From: an uncultured Corynebacterium sp.
GTDB lineage: Bacteria > Actinomycetota > Actinomycetes > Mycobacteriales > Mycobacteriaceae
Assembly (NCBI RefSeq): GCF_937999985.1
Contig: NZ_CALLDG010000052.1
Span: 15,969-79,968 of the forward strand
Length of the DNA: 64,000 nucleotides
Direction of reading: 5' to 3'
Part shown: in pieces, positions 42,567 to 52,155 of the stretch
Position numbering within the stretch: position 1 is the first letter of the stretch
Layout of the letters: each line of letters starts with the position of its first letter
Program-made: the position numbers and the translations under genes
Notes under the pieces: generated by a model
Told to the model about the DNA's origin: nothing
The model's input: the letters and a program-made list of their open reading frames with translations, nothing else
Databases searched by the model: none

Positions 42567-42578
42567 GCTGTGGTGGTT
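42553..42578 (+). promoter_or_regulatory. SigH-type promoter of clpB
   Basis: GGAAT, 18 nt, GTT. The -35 box lies inside the upstream HAIR-like site and the -10 GTT inside the downstream HAIR site, so HspR binding should block the promoter. Confidence 0.65.
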
Positions 42579-42596
42579 GAGTCAGGTGTACTCAAG
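42576..42596 (+). promoter_or_regulatory. HAIR operator of clpB
   Basis: GTTGAGT-N7-ACTCAAG, identical in both arms to the site at dnaK (20572). Confidence 0.88.
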
Positions 42597-42653
42597 TAAA
42601 GTCGGGAGCGTGCAATCGCGACCGGCATGAAGCCGTAGGAGGTAGATGTAGAA

Positions 42654-45275
42654 ATGACGAGCTTCAACCCCACCACAATGACCCAGTCTGCAATGCAGGC
42701 TGCACTCCAGGATGCCTCCGCCAAGGGCAACCCGGACATTCGACCGGCGCACCTGCTCGTTGCGCTGCTGGAGCAGGAAGATTCCATCGCCCTGCCAGTG
42801 CTGCAGGCCGCAGGCGTGGAGCCGCAGACAATCTCGGTGAAGGCTAAGAACCTGGTCGCCGGATACCCGCAGGCCACCGGTAGCGAGATGGCAAACCCGC
42901 AGTTTAACCGTGACGCGCTGAACGCGCTGACCGCTGCCCAGGAGCTGGCGGAGCAGCTGGGCGATACTTATGTTTCCACCGAGGTCCTGCTGGCCGGTAT
43001 TGCCAAGGGTAACTCCGACGCAGCCAAGGTGATGCACGACGCAGGGGCCACCTTCGAAGCTATCCGCGGCGCTTTCGAATCTGTTCGCGGCAACCGAAAG
43101 GTCACCACCGAGGAGCCGGAAGGCCAGTTCCAGGCGCTGGAGAAGTACTCCACCGACCTGACCGCACGCGCCCGCGAAGGCAAGATCGACCCCGTGATCG
43201 GACGTGACCAGGAGATCCGGCGAGTCGTCCAGGTGCTTTCCCGTCGCACGAAGAACAACCCTGTGCTCATTGGCGAGCCTGGCGTCGGTAAAACCGCAAT
43301 CGTCGAAGGCCTGGCGCGCCGCATCGTCGCCGGCGATGTGCCCGAGTCCCTGCGCGGCAAGAAGCTAATCAGCCTGGACCTGGGCTCCATGGTCGCCGGC
43401 GCGAAATACCGCGGCGAATTCGAGGAGCGGCTGAAGGCTGTGCTGGACGAGATTAAGGAGGCCGAGGGCGAGGTCATCACCTTCATCGACGAGCTGCACA
43501 CCATTGTCGGTGCTGGTGCGGGCGGCGATTCCGCCATGGACGCCGGCAATATGATCAAGCCGCTGCTGGCTCGCGGTGAACTGCGACTGGTCGGTGCGAC
43601 CACTCTGGACGAGTACCGCAAGTACATCGAAAAGGATGCCGCGCTGGAGCGCCGCTTCCAGCAGGTTTATGTCGGCGAGCCGACGGCGGAGGACACCATC
43701 GGTATTCTGCGTGGCTTGAAGGAGCGCTATGAGGTGCACCACGGCGTGCGCATCCAGGACTCCGCGCTGGTGGCGGCCGCGACCCTGTCGGACCGCTACA
43801 TCACCAGCCGCTTCCTGCCGGATAAGGCCATCGACCTGGTGGACGAGGCTGCTTCCCGTCTGCGCATGGAGATCGACTCGCGACCCGAGGAGATCGACAA
43901 TGTGGAGCGCGTGGTCCGCCGCCTCGAGATTGAAGAGATGGCGCTAGAGAAGGAGACCGACGCTGCCTCGAAGGACCGTCTCGAGCGCCTGCGCAGCGAG
44001 CTGGCCGACGAGAAGGAAAAGCTGGCCGGCCTGACCGCCCGCTGGGAAAACGAAAAGGGCAGTATAGACAGCCTGCGCGAGCTGAAGGAAGAGCTGGATA
44101 ACCTGCGCCGTGAGTCCGAAATCGCCGAGCGCGAGGGTGACTTCGCAAAGGTTGCCGAGCTGCGTTACGGGCATATCCCGGACGTGGAGAAGAAGCTGGC
44201 CGAGGCTGAGAAGACCGTGGCCGAGCAGCAGGAAGGCATGATGCTGACAGAGGAGGTCACGCCGGATACTATCGCCGACGTGGTTTCCGCCTGGACCGGC
44301 GTGCCCGCGGGCAAGATGCTGCAGGGCGAGACCGAGAAGCTGCTCAACATGGAGCTCGTGCTGGGCGGCCGCGTGGTTGGCCAGCATCGTGCGGTCGATG
44401 CCGTGTCTGATGCGGTGCGCCGTGCGCGCGCCGGCGTGGCGGACCCGAACCGCCCGACTGGTTCCTTCCTGTTCCTAGGTCCGACGGGTGTGGGTAAGAC
44501 GGAGCTGGCGAAGGCTCTGGCCGACTTCCTGTTCGACGACGAGACCGCCATGGTGCGCATCGACATGTCGGAGTATGGCGAGAAGCACTCCGTCGCCCGC
44601 CTGGTCGGTGCCCCTCCGGGATACGTCGGTTACGACGCCGGTGGCCAGCTGACCGAGGCTGTGCGGCGCCGCCCCTACACGGTGGTGCTGTTCGATGAGG
44701 TGGAGAAGGCGCACCCGGACGTGTTCGACGTGCTGCTGCAGGTGCTGGACGAAGGTCGCCTGACCGATGGCCAGGGCCGGACCGTGGACTTTCGCAACAC
44801 GATCCTGATCCTGACCTCTAACCTCGGCGCCGGCGGCACGGACGAGGAGGTCATGGAGGCCGTGAAGCGCGCCTTCAAGCCGGAGTTCATTAACCGACTC
44901 GACGACGTGCTGATCTTCGACCCGCTGTCTGCCGAGCAGCTGAAGTCCATCGTGTCTATCCAGGTGGGCGATCTGGCAGAGCGTCTTGCGGCCCGTCGTT
45001 TGGTTCTGGATGTTACTGATGACGCCCAGTCGTGGCTGGCCGAGCACGGCTACGATCCTGCCTACGGCGCCCGGCCGCTACGCCGCCTGATCCAGAAGGC
45101 GATCGGCGACCAGCTGGCCAAGAAGCTGCTGGCCGGTGAGGTGCGCGATGGTGACACGGTGCGCGTGGACATTGACCGCAGTGGCGATGCCGGTGCTGGC
45201 GCTGACAGTGCTGGCGTGGCTGATGCTCCGGGACTGGTCATTACGTCGCTCGGCGCCGTTGAAGACGAGGGCTAA
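42654..45275 (+). CDS. clpB: Disaggregase ATPase ClpB
   Basis: 873 residues. The N-terminal Clp repeats ([20 protein letters not shown]) precede AAA module 1 with Walker [19 protein letters not shown] and Walker [16 protein letters not shown] middle coiled-coil domain spans about residues 400-520. AAA module 2 has [20 protein letters not shown] and [20 protein letters not shown], followed by the D2 small domain. With DnaK it extracts proteins from aggregates. AGGAGG lies upstream of the ATG. The C-terminal tail (about 35 residues, Gly/Ala/Asp) is variable. Control by SigH and HspR is indicated by the promoter region. Confidence 0.97.
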   Translation: MTSFNPTTMTQSAMQAALQDASAKGNPDIRPAHLLVALLEQEDSIALPVLQAAGVEPQTISVKAKNLVAGYPQATGSEMANPQFNRDALNALTAAQELAEQLGDTYVSTEVLLAGIAKGNSDAAKVMHDAGATFEAIRGAFESVRGNRKVTTEEPEGQFQALEKYSTDLTARAREGKIDPVIGRDQEIRRVVQVLSRRTKNNPVLIGEPGVGKTAIVEGLARRIVAGDVPESLRGKKLISLDLGSMVAGAKYRGEFEERLKAVLDEIKEAEGEVITFIDELHTIVGAGAGGDSAMDAGNMIKPLLARGELRLVGATTLDEYRKYIEKDAALERRFQQVYVGEPTAEDTIGILRGLKERYEVHHGVRIQDSALVAAATLSDRYITSRFLPDKAIDLVDEAASRLRMEIDSRPEEIDNVERVVRRLEIEEMALEKETDAASKDRLERLRSELADEKEKLAGLTARWENEKGSIDSLRELKEELDNLRRESEIAEREGDFAKVAELRYGHIPDVEKKLAEAEKTVAEQQEGMMLTEEVTPDTIADVVSAWTGVPAGKMLQGETEKLLNMELVLGGRVVGQHRAVDAVSDAVRRARAGVADPNRPTGSFLFLGPTGVGKTELAKALADFLFDDETAMVRIDMSEYGEKHSVARLVGAPPGYVGYDAGGQLTEAVRRRPYTVVLFDEVEKAHPDVFDVLLQVLDEGRLTDGQGRTVDFRNTILILTSNLGAGGTDEEVMEAVKRAFKPEFINRLDDVLIFDPLSAEQLKSIVSIQVGDLAERLAARRLVLDVTDDAQSWLAEHGYDPAYGARPLRRLIQKAIGDQLAKKLLAGEVRDGDTVRVDIDRSGDAGAGADSAGVADAPGLVITSLGAVEDEG
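45003..45029 (+). repeat. Dispersed T-tract/GACGCCC element, copy 12
   Basis: Core GACGCCCAG at 45021 after GTTCTGGATGTTACTGAT. Sense orientation in clpB (DVTDDAQS). Confidence 0.4.
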
Positions 45276-45451
45276 TACCTGACGCTTTTGGCAGCCCAAA
45301 GCTACTCCGAGCGTCTGGTTTGTTTTGAGTGAGGTTGGCAAACGTTTGGTTGTAAAACTAGAGTGTGAGGCACGCCACAAGGCGACCGGGGTGGCGAGCT
45401 GAGCGTGGCCGCCCCTGGGCACACCCGACCTCTACTCAAAGGAGTACTCAT

Positions 45452-46972
45452 ATGACCGTCTATGCTGATCCTGGTACCGAAGGTAGTGTCGTCAATTTCA
45501 AGGAGCGCTACGGCAATTTCATCGGTGGCCAGTGGGTGCCACCTGTCGACGGCGAGTACCTGGACAACGTTTCACCCATCAACGGCGAGGTGTTCTGCCA
45601 GGTTCCGCGCTCGAAGGAAGCGGACATTGAGAAGGCAATCGACGCGGCAGAGAAGGCTCAGCCCGGCTGGGGAGCGACCTCCGTACAGGACCGCGCCGCC
45701 GTTCTGTTGAAGATCGCCGACCGCCTGGAAGAGAACCTAGAGATGATGGCCGTCGCTGAGACTTGGGATAACGGCAAGGCGGTGCGCGAAACCCTCGCCG
45801 CCGACCTCCCGCTCGCGGTTGACCACTTCCGCTACTACGCCGGTGCTCTCCGCGCCCAGGAAGACCGCACCTCCCAGATCAGCGAAGACCTCATCGCCTA
45901 CCACTTCAACGAGCCACTTGGTGTGGTCGGGCAGATCATCCCCTGGAACTTCCCGCTGCTGATGGCTGCGTGGAAGCTTGCCCCCGCCATGGCCGCTGGC
46001 AACGCCATCGTGCTGAAGCCCGCCGAGCAAACCCCGGCCAGCATCCTGCTGTTCGCAGAACTCATCCAGGACATCGTTCCGGAAGGTGTGCTGAATATCG
46101 TCAACGGCCTGGGTACAGAGGCGGGCACCGCGCTCACTGCCTCCGACCGTATCGACAAGATCGCGTTCACCGGCTCCACGGAAGTCGGCAAGATCATTAA
46201 CAAGGCGGTTGCGGAGAAGCTTATCCCCGTCACCTTGGAGCTCGGCGGCAAGTCCCCGTCGGTGTTCTTTAGCGACATCATGGACCAGGACGACAAGTTC
46301 CGGGAAAAGTGCGTTGAGGGCTTGGCCATGTTCGCGCTGAACCAGGGCGAGATCTGCACCTGCCCGTCCCGAGCCCTGGTGCAGGAGGATATTGCCGAAG
46401 ATTTCCTAGCCCTGGCCATCGAGCGTGTGAAGTCCATCAACGTCGGAAACCCACTGGACACGGACGTTATGATGGGCGCACAGGCTTCCCAGGAGCAGAT
46501 GGATAAGATCACCGGCTACCTGCAGTCCGGCCCCGAGGAGGGTGCACAGGTGCTGTGCGGTGGCGGTGTAAACGAGATCTCGGGCCGCAGCGGCGGTTTC
46601 TACATCGAGCCCACCATCTTTAAGGGCACCAATGACATGCGCCTATTCCAGGAGGAAATTTTCGGTCCGGTCCTGGCCGTGACTACCTTCAAGGACTTCG
46701 ATGAGGCCATGCGCATCGCCAACGACACGGAGTACGGTCTGGGAGCGGGCGTATGGTCCCGCAACGGCACCACTGCATACAAGGCTGGCCGCGCGATTCA
46801 ATCGGGCCGCGTGTGGGTGAACAACTACCACAATTACCCAGCCCACGCGGCCTTCGGTGGCTACAAGAAGTCCGGTTTGGGGCGTGAGACCCACTTGATG
46901 ATGCTCGCGCACTACCAGCAGACCAAGAACCTGCTGTGGTCCTATTCGGATGAGCCGTCGGGGCTGTTCTAG
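45452..46972 (+). CDS. ald: NAD-dependent aldehyde dehydrogenase
   Basis: 506 residues from the ATG at 45452 (AAAGGAG 9 nt upstream). ALDH superfamily: [20 protein letters not shown], the Glu in [14 protein letters not shown], the catalytic Cys in [26 protein letters not shown] and [19 protein letters not shown]. The CTCPSR context and length are those of the acetaldehyde dehydrogenase group (AcoD/ExaC, C. glutamicum Ald). It would oxidise acetaldehyde to acetate in ethanol use. A 10-bp palindrome CAAACGTTTG at 45339-45348 in its promoter region is a candidate operator. Confidence 0.9.
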   Translation: MTVYADPGTEGSVVNFKERYGNFIGGQWVPPVDGEYLDNVSPINGEVFCQVPRSKEADIEKAIDAAEKAQPGWGATSVQDRAAVLLKIADRLEENLEMMAVAETWDNGKAVRETLAADLPLAVDHFRYYAGALRAQEDRTSQISEDLIAYHFNEPLGVVGQIIPWNFPLLMAAWKLAPAMAAGNAIVLKPAEQTPASILLFAELIQDIVPEGVLNIVNGLGTEAGTALTASDRIDKIAFTGSTEVGKIINKAVAEKLIPVTLELGGKSPSVFFSDIMDQDDKFREKCVEGLAMFALNQGEICTCPSRALVQEDIAEDFLALAIERVKSINVGNPLDTDVMMGAQASQEQMDKITGYLQSGPEEGAQVLCGGGVNEISGRSGGFYIEPTIFKGTNDMRLFQEEIFGPVLAVTTFKDFDEAMRIANDTEYGLGAGVWSRNGTTAYKAGRAIQSGRVWVNNYHNYPAHAAFGGYKKSGLGRETHLMMLAHYQQTKNLLWSYSDEPSGLF

Positions 46973-46990
46973 CTCTTTTCTTATGGACGC

Positions 46991-47037
46991 CACCCCGGCC
47001 TCAACCGCACTCGTTGTCAGCGCGGGAGGCCGGGGTG
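46991..47037 (+). terminator. Hairpin between ald and the DUF4333 gene
   Basis: CACCCCGGCCTC pairs with GAGGCCGGGGTG (12 bp). It can serve both convergent transcripts; the T-run is weak on either side. Confidence 0.7.
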
Positions 47038-47053
47038 TGTCGTATTTGGCGAA

Positions 47054-47413
47054 TTATTCCGCCTGGTCAGCGACCTCCACGTTGTAGTGGACGTTGTCAC
47101 CGTCCACGGAGTCCGCGGTGACGTCTACGCTGTACGTTTCACCGGAATCGTGCAGCTTGCACTCAATCTTCGCGCCCTCTTCCGCCTTCAGACCGCTGGG
47201 GCATTCGATGCGCTCTGGCTTGCGGCCAACCTCCTTCTCCAGGGAATCGGAGATGCCCTTCTCCACATCCGCTTGGGACACCTCTTTTTCGCCGAGCAGG
47301 GAGCAAGCGCTCAGGCCGGTGACGGCCAGCGCGCCGGTCAAGAAAGCGGCGCCGAGGCGCTTGGAGAAGTAGGCGGAGCGGGCGGGGTCAGCGGAAGTGC
47401 GGATGTTGTTCAT
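47054..47413 (-). CDS. DUF4333 lipoprotein
   Basis: 119 residues. A long basic N-terminus precedes the signal segment LGAAFLTGALAVTGLSACSL with lipobox LSAC. The mature part is one DUF4333 domain with two Cys (RIECPSGLKAEEGAKIECKL), probably disulphide-bonded, and ends VHYNVEVADQAE. DUF4333 proteins are small secreted proteins of actinobacteria without known function. Convergent with ald. Confidence 0.78.
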   Translation of the reverse strand: MNNIRTSADPARSAYFSKRLGAAFLTGALAVTGLSACSLLGEKEVSQADVEKGISDSLEKEVGRKPERIECPSGLKAEEGAKIECKLHDSGETYSVDVTADSVDGDNVHYNVEVADQAE

Positions 47414-47666
47414 GTGGAGCAGTTTCTTTCTCTCGTTTGTAGCTGGTGGCGTGCTGAAATGCCTCTTCAGGCATCCGGGGTATGGAATGTCGCCCCTTGG
47501 CGAAATGTTCCCCAGCGTGCAGTACGCTGCACGGTTTAAACTTAATCGATGCTGAGTATGTTTGTCCGGGAAACGCAGGCGTCAATAAGAGGGTGCGATA
47601 AAATACCCAGAGCAACGGAGCGCACAGCACAAAGAGAATACATATAGAACAGAAGAGGGAGCCTCC

Positions 47667-49040
47667 ATGGACTTTACGGTCTTTGACCTGCTGATGGATG
47701 TCGGCATGATTTCGGTGCTGCTGATTATCGGCACGTTTATGAGGCGCCACTTCGAATGGTTCCGCAACCTGCTGATTCCCGCGCCGATTACTGCGGGCCT
47801 GCTCGCGCTGCTCCTCGGCCCAGAGGTGCTGGGCCTGCTGCCGTTCTCCGGCGCGCTGGGCGATTACTCCACCCTGCTGATCGCCGTCGTGTTTGCCTCT
47901 ATGCCGTACAGTATGACCTTCGCCTCCAACGATGCCTCGAAGGCGAAGAACATGTGGGGCTTTTCCACCTCCATGTTCCTCGGCCAGTGGGGCATCTTTA
48001 TGCTGCTTGGCCTGCTGGTTTTCGGACCGGTTTTCGATACTCCAGAGTGGTTCGGCATGATGCTGCCCGTCGGTTTCGTCGGTGGATTCGGCACTGCCGC
48101 GGCCGTCGGTGGCGCGTTCGGGGATATTGGTGCGGACGCCGCCATGTCCCTGGGGTTCACCTCAGCGACTGTCGGTACGTTGGCCGCGATCATCGGTGGA
48201 ATTATCTTCGCAAACTGGGGTATCCGCACCGGGCGCACGTCCACCCTGCCAGAGAAGCTGCCGTGGGAGCTGCGCTCTGGCCAGATCGAGGACGAAGCCA
48301 AGCAGCCTTCCATCGGTAAGGCCACCACGAACCCATCGTCGATTGAGCCCCTGGCTCTGCATGCCGGCTTCATCGCAGTGACCGTAATGTTCGCCTACAT
48401 CGGCCAGCAGATCATCGGCCACTTCTTCCCGGCGGTATCGGTGCCGCTGTTTGCCCTGGCATTCGTGGTGGGCATTGGCGGTAAGGTCTTCCTGCACGTC
48501 ATCAAACGCCCGAAGTACCTGGACCAGCAGACGGTGAAGTCGATCTCCGGCGCGTCGACGGACTTCATGATCGCCTTCGGTATTGCCTCCATTAAGCCGG
48601 ACGCGGTGGCGAACTACCTGGTTCCGCTGGCGATCCTGTTCGTGCTGGGAATTGCGTACTGCAGCCTGTTCTTCTTCGTTATTGCGCCGATGTTCTTCGG
48701 CGATAAGTGGCTGGAGCGCGGCATCTTCGGCTGGGGCTGGGCCACCGCCGCCGTGGCTACGGGTATTGCACTGCTGAAGATCGTGGATCCGGATCTGAAG
48801 TCCGGCACGATGAACGAGTACGGCATGGCCTATGTGGGCTATGCGCCGATCGAAATTGGCATGAACATCCTCGCCCCGATCGCCGTGATAGCCGGCCTGA
48901 CCTGGGGTATCGGAGGTATAGCGACTGCCGCGGCGGTGGGCATTATCGTCTTCGCCGCAGTGCGGGGCTGGTTCCCAGAGAGGACAGGCAAACGGCCGGG
49001 CAAGGGTAAACGCTCCGGAAAGGCGGCCGCGGCGGGATAG
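47667..49040 (+). CDS. gltS: GltS-type sodium/glutamate symporter
   Basis: 457 residues, about 11-12 transmembrane helices. The family (PF03616) is indicated by LLIPAPITAGLLALLLGPEV, PVGFVGGFGTAAAVGGAFGD and its second-half counterpart IASIKPDAVANYLVPLAILF, with the Gly-rich helical-hairpin motif GGFGTA. It has a basic C-terminal tail (RTGKRPGKGKRSGK). GAAGAGGGAG precedes the ATG. Import of glutamate is the family role; related proteins can prefer other anions. Confidence 0.85.
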   Translation: MDFTVFDLLMDVGMISVLLIIGTFMRRHFEWFRNLLIPAPITAGLLALLLGPEVLGLLPFSGALGDYSTLLIAVVFASMPYSMTFASNDASKAKNMWGFSTSMFLGQWGIFMLLGLLVFGPVFDTPEWFGMMLPVGFVGGFGTAAAVGGAFGDIGADAAMSLGFTSATVGTLAAIIGGIIFANWGIRTGRTSTLPEKLPWELRSGQIEDEAKQPSIGKATTNPSSIEPLALHAGFIAVTVMFAYIGQQIIGHFFPAVSVPLFALAFVVGIGGKVFLHVIKRPKYLDQQTVKSISGASTDFMIAFGIASIKPDAVANYLVPLAILFVLGIAYCSLFFFVIAPMFFGDKWLERGIFGWGWATAAVATGIALLKIVDPDLKSGTMNEYGMAYVGYAPIEIGMNILAPIAVIAGLTWGIGGIATAAAVGIIVFAAVRGWFPERTGKRPGKGKRSGKAAAAG

Positions 49041-49069
49041 CGTGCGCAACATCGGCGGGCGCGAGGTTC

Positions 49070-49075
49070 TACACT
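49070..49075 (+). promoter_or_regulatory. -10 box TACACT upstream of the sulfurtransferase-like gene
   Basis: TACACT lies 8 nt before the ATG at 49084 with no Shine-Dalgarno sequence, close to the leaderless spacing seen elsewhere here. Confidence 0.4.
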
Positions 49076-49083
49076 AAGCAACT

Positions 49084-49971
49084 ATGAGCAACTCTTCTGC
49101 CCAACAGCAGCCCGCCAGCCCCTTCGTCTCCGGTGAGGAGATGCTGGAGGCTTTCCAGCGGGGCGAACGCATGACCGTGATCGACTCGCACTGGGCGCGC
49201 ACCGAAAACAGCGCCTGGGAGGCATACGTGGGGCAGCACATCCCCGGTGCCATGTTCTGTAACCCCCTGATGCACCTGGCTTCTATCCCGTCCCGCCGCA
49301 AGGGCCGTAACCCTCTGCCCGAGCCGGAGCGCCTGCAGAAAAGCTTCGACGATTGGGGCATTACGGATGGTCGCCCTGTTTATATTTATGACGCCGGCGC
49401 CAACCTCTACGCGGCCCGCGCATGGTTCGTTTTCCGTTGGGCAGGTGTGCAGAATGTTCGCATCCTGGACGGCGGCACCAAATCTTGGGAGGCCGCAGGC
49501 GGCGACGTTGCCGGCGGTATCGGAGCACTGCGCGGCCGGGGTAACGTGGAGGTACGCCCGGGCAGCATGCCGACCCTCGACCTTGAGGAAGTGGAGCAGT
49601 GGCGCGAGGAGCGCATCCTGGTGGATGCCCGTGAGGCCTCCCGCTATTCCGGTAGAAAGGAACGCTTCGACCACCAGGCGGGCCGTATCCCCGGGGCCAT
49701 CAACATCCCGGTCAAGGAGCTCTTCAACAACCACAGCGAGCGCGATAGCAGCGCCAGCGGCCGCGTGAAAACCCCGGAGGAGATCCGACAGATCCTCGCC
49801 GATAACGGTGTGACCAGCGGTGACGACGTGTGCGTGTACTCTGGCTCTGGCCTGCACTCTTCGCTGTTTATCGCCGCGATGGAATACGCGGGCCTGCCAG
49901 GCGCGAACAACTTTGTAGGAGGTTGGTCCCAATGGTCCGCTTCCGCCTCGCGCCCCATCGAGCGCGACTAA
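49084..49971 (+). CDS. Two-domain rhodanese-fold protein with Ser at the catalytic Cys position
   Basis: 295 residues with two rhodanese domains (MTVIDSHWARTENSAWEAYV; RILVDAREASRYSGRKERFD, HQAGRIPGAINIP). In thiosulfate or mercaptopyruvate sulfurtransferases the C-terminal domain loop reads CGSGVTA with the persulfide Cys. Here it reads VCVYSGSGLHSSLF, so the catalytic Cys (about residue 253) is Ser. The nearest Cys is three residues earlier (DVCVYS). Ordinary sulfur transfer therefore seems unlikely unless another residue substitutes. The gene is followed 11 nt later by the EIIA-like gene. Confidence 0.8.
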   Translation: MSNSSAQQQPASPFVSGEEMLEAFQRGERMTVIDSHWARTENSAWEAYVGQHIPGAMFCNPLMHLASIPSRRKGRNPLPEPERLQKSFDDWGITDGRPVYIYDAGANLYAARAWFVFRWAGVQNVRILDGGTKSWEAAGGDVAGGIGALRGRGNVEVRPGSMPTLDLEEVEQWREERILVDAREASRYSGRKERFDHQAGRIPGAINIPVKELFNNHSERDSSASGRVKTPEEIRQILADNGVTSGDDVCVYSGSGLHSSLFIAAMEYAGLPGANNFVGGWSQWSASASRPIERD

Positions 49972-49974
49972 ACT
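49969..49974 (+). promoter_or_regulatory. Possible -10 box TAAACT for the EIIA-like gene
   Basis: TAAACT begins at the sulfurtransferase stop codon and ends 8 nt before ATG 49983; GGGAG in between is too close for normal ribosome binding. Confidence 0.35.
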
Positions 49975-49982
49975 GCGGGAGT

Positions 49983-50582
49983 ATGGATCCCAACTTTTCC
50001 CTGGATCCCCGTAGGCCTGGCCAGCAGCGCGAAGTGGCTGCGCAGAACCGCTCTGCGAAGTTTCCCGTTGTGACCCCGCTGTCGGGGACAGCCGTTAGCC
50101 TTGATTCCGTCCCCGATCCGATCCTCGCCACCGGCACCATTGGCGCCGGAGTGGCGGTGATCCCCGATGCAGGTGTGGAGGTCGTGCAGATTCTCGCGCC
50201 TATCGGGGGAGTGATGAAGCGCGTGGCGCCGAACATGTTTGTGATCCAGACGCAGCCCGCGCCTGGAGGCTTGCCCCAGGAGCCTGGCGCTCACCCCGAC
50301 AACTTTCACGCGGAGACGCTGGCCGACCAGCCGTCGATCTTCATGCAGTTGGGGGTGGATACTGGGCGACTTAACGGCCAGGGATTCGACGTGCACGTCC
50401 AGGAGGGCGACCTGGTGCGTCAGGGAACTCCTGTGTGCACGTACGCTCCCCGGGAGTTGGGCCGGATGGGGTTCGATCCGGTGGTGATGGTGTTGGGGCT
50501 GCAGATGGGGGCGTCAGAAATAAAGCTTGACGTGTTCTCCGGCGAGCCTGTGATGGACGGCGACAACCTGTTCTGGGTGTAA
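49983..50582 (+). CDS. PTS EIIA-Glc-like protein lacking both active histidines
   Basis: 199 residues. The EIIA-Glc (Crr, PF00358) beta-sandwich is recognisable: VVTPLSGTAVSLDSVPDPIL, IGAGVAVIPDAG, APIGGVMKRVAPNMFVI and IFMQLGVDTGRLNGQGFDVH. Crr has FVHFGIDTVELKGEGF, where His carries the phosphate; here the position is Gln (about residue 122). The second active His (TNHAFSI) corresponds to Asn in APNMFVI. So the protein cannot take part in normal phosphotransfer and may be regulatory or structural. An inserted Pro-rich loop (QTQPAPGGLPQEPGAHPD) lies between the two sites. The ATG at 49983 is preferred over longer in-frame starts inside the upstream gene. Confidence 0.75.
   Translation: MDPNFSLDPRRPGQQREVAAQNRSAKFPVVTPLSGTAVSLDSVPDPILATGTIGAGVAVIPDAGVEVVQILAPIGGVMKRVAPNMFVIQTQPAPGGLPQEPGAHPDNFHAETLADQPSIFMQLGVDTGRLNGQGFDVHVQEGDLVRQGTPVCTYAPRELGRMGFDPVVMVLGLQMGASEIKLDVFSGEPVMDGDNLFWV
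50507..50527 (-). repeat. Dispersed T-tract/GACGCCC element, copy 13
   Basis: Reverse-strand core GACGCCCCC after AAGCTTTATTTCT. Antisense inside the EIIA-like gene (GASEIKLD). Confidence 0.5.
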
Positions 50583-50598
50583 AGGGGGTGCGTGGGCA

Positions 50599-51057
50599 AT
50601 GACACGGAGGATTTTTAGCATCCTGTCGGTGGTTGGCATGATTCTGGCGCTGTCGCGGGTGGTGGAGATCTTCACGCCGCAGCAGCTACAGAGCATCGCC
50701 GGGGTTTATTTTGTGGTGCTGGCTGTGCTTCAGGTGTGGCCGCTGGTGGCCACGCAGCGCAATAGTTATGGGCACCGGCGGCACCCCGTGAACCGTCTAT
50801 ATACGCTGATGAGCGTTATCGGGCTGGTCGGGACGGCACTGCTGGCGATGGTGTTTTATCTGCTTTCGCCGATCTGGCTGATCGTTGTCGCGGGCTCGCT
50901 GATGATCATGGGGATCGTCGGCGCGGCCGTGCTGGCTTTGTTCGCCGCACCGTGGGATGACTGGTCTACCCGCCGGGGCCGCGACGTCGACGATGAGCTT
51001 TTCCTGCGCGACGATGAGCCCGTGGAGGACGTCTGGGACAAGAGCTTCCGGACGTAA
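50599..51057 (+). CDS. Four-helix membrane protein of unknown function
   Basis: 152 residues with four predicted membrane segments: FSILSVVGMILALSRVVEIF, GVYFVVLAVLQVWPLVA, LYTLMSVIGLVGTALLAMVF and WLIVVAGSLMIMGIVGAAVL. A hydrophilic acidic C-terminus (DDELFLRDDEPVEDVWDKSF) follows. It starts 16 nt after the EIIA-like gene and probably shares its transcript. No family recognised. Confidence 0.65.
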   Translation: MTRRIFSILSVVGMILALSRVVEIFTPQQLQSIAGVYFVVLAVLQVWPLVATQRNSYGHRRHPVNRLYTLMSVIGLVGTALLAMVFYLLSPIWLIVVAGSLMIMGIVGAAVLALFAAPWDDWSTRRGRDVDDELFLRDDEPVEDVWDKSFRT

Positions 51058-51110
51058 TTCGGACTCAAGCGGCGCGGAGGATGCCGGGGCGGCGCTGGCT
51101 GGGTACGTGC

Positions 51111-52025
51111 CTATAGCCCATGCTTCCGGTTGATCAGCCAGTGCATTGTCGCGGTCGGCAGCACGCGTGAGAGCGGGAAGACCACCGGCGCCATTGAGCC
51201 GGTTGCGTACAGCGGCTTGGGCCGGGCCGCGGTGATGGGCTTCAAAATTTCCTCGGCCACGCGTTCGGCGGAGATGCCATTGGCCTCGTTGTTATCCAGG
51301 TTCGTCAGCATGGTGGTGAACTCCGCGCCGTAGGGGCCGTGCAAGTCCACGTACTTCGTGCGCCTCGTGGATAGCCCGGTGTTGATGGAGCCGGGTTCCA
51401 CCACGGATATGCCCACGCCGAAGGGCTGGACCTCGCGCCGGGCGGCGAAGGCGAATCCCTTGATCGCGGCCTTCGAGGCGACGTAGCTGCTGCGATAGGC
51501 CAGCGGGAAGCTGCCCAGCATCGAACCGACCATCACGATGCGCCCGGCCCCTTGTTGCCGCATTGTCGGAAGGATTTTCTTTGTGACGCCCACTTGTCCC
51601 AGCACGTTGATCTCAAATAGACGGTGCAGGGCATCGTCGGGGAGCTCCTCCAGGGGGCCGGACTGGCTTTCGCCCGCGTTGTTCACCAGCACGGTTGGTG
51701 GGCCGAGGGCGAGGGCGCGGGTTGCGAACTCGTCGATGCTGGAGGGGTCTTCGAGGTCGAGCGGGAGGTATTCCACCCCGTCGATGGGGTCGGTGATGTT
51801 GTCGGGGTTGCGGCTGGTGCCGATGATGCGGTCGGGGACGTAAGCGTCTGCGCCGGAGTTGCCGGATCCGGCAGCAGTGGCGTCGGCCTTGAGCTGTGCT
51901 AGGGCGGCGACAGTTGCGCGGCCGATGCCGGAGGAAGCGCCGGTGACGATAGCCACTCCGCCGCTGACGGCGGGAAGTGGGCGAGAAGGGCTGGGGAGGA
52001 TGCTAGAAAGTTTTGCCATGCTCAT
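51111..52025 (-). CDS. Short-chain dehydrogenase/reductase
   Basis: 304 residues. NAD(P)-binding motif VAIVTGASSGIGRATVAAL, NNAGESQSGPLEELP, the catalytic Ser region VMVGSMLGSFPLAY and YVASKAAIK (YxxxK). An insertion of about 20 residues with Gly/Ser/Ala follows the first helix (KADATAAGSGNSGADAY). The C-terminal part (SINTGLSTRRTKYVDLHGPY) is typical of classical SDRs acting on lipophilic alcohols or ketones. No ribosome-binding site is visible before ATG 52025 or ATG 52019. Substrate unknown. Confidence 0.85.
   Translation of the reverse strand: MSMAKLSSILPSPSRPLPAVSGGVAIVTGASSGIGRATVAALAQLKADATAAGSGNSGADAYVPDRIIGTSRNPDNITDPIDGVEYLPLDLEDPSSIDEFATRALALGPPTVLVNNAGESQSGPLEELPDDALHRLFEINVLGQVGVTKKILPTMRQQGAGRIVMVGSMLGSFPLAYRSSYVASKAAIKGFAFAARREVQPFGVGISVVEPGSINTGLSTRRTKYVDLHGPYGAEFTTMLTNLDNNEANGISAERVAEEILKPITAARPKPLYATGSMAPVVFPLSRVLPTATMHWLINRKHGL
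51571..51593 (+). repeat. Dispersed T-tract/GACGCCC element, copy 14
   Basis: Core GACGCCCAC at 51585 after AGGATTTTCTTTGT. Antisense inside the SDR gene (VGVTKKIL, the same VTKK peptide as copy 9 in an unrelated protein). Confidence 0.55.
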
Positions 52026-52111
52026 TATTTTGGCTGCTGGAGTGGGGGTATGCGGGCGGAATGAGATTTTTCGCATTGTCCGGATTCTTTAGTGATCCGT
52101 CGCACTACGGC

Positions 52112-52117
52112 TATGAT
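52112..52117 (+). promoter_or_regulatory. -10 box TATGAT of the gcv leader transcript
   Basis: TATGAT would start transcription near 52124, about 30 nt before the first glycine aptamer. The -35 region is poorly conserved. Confidence 0.5.
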
Positions 52118-52155
52118 GTGGGAGAAAACTGCATATGTTCTTGCCGCTTTTAGCT

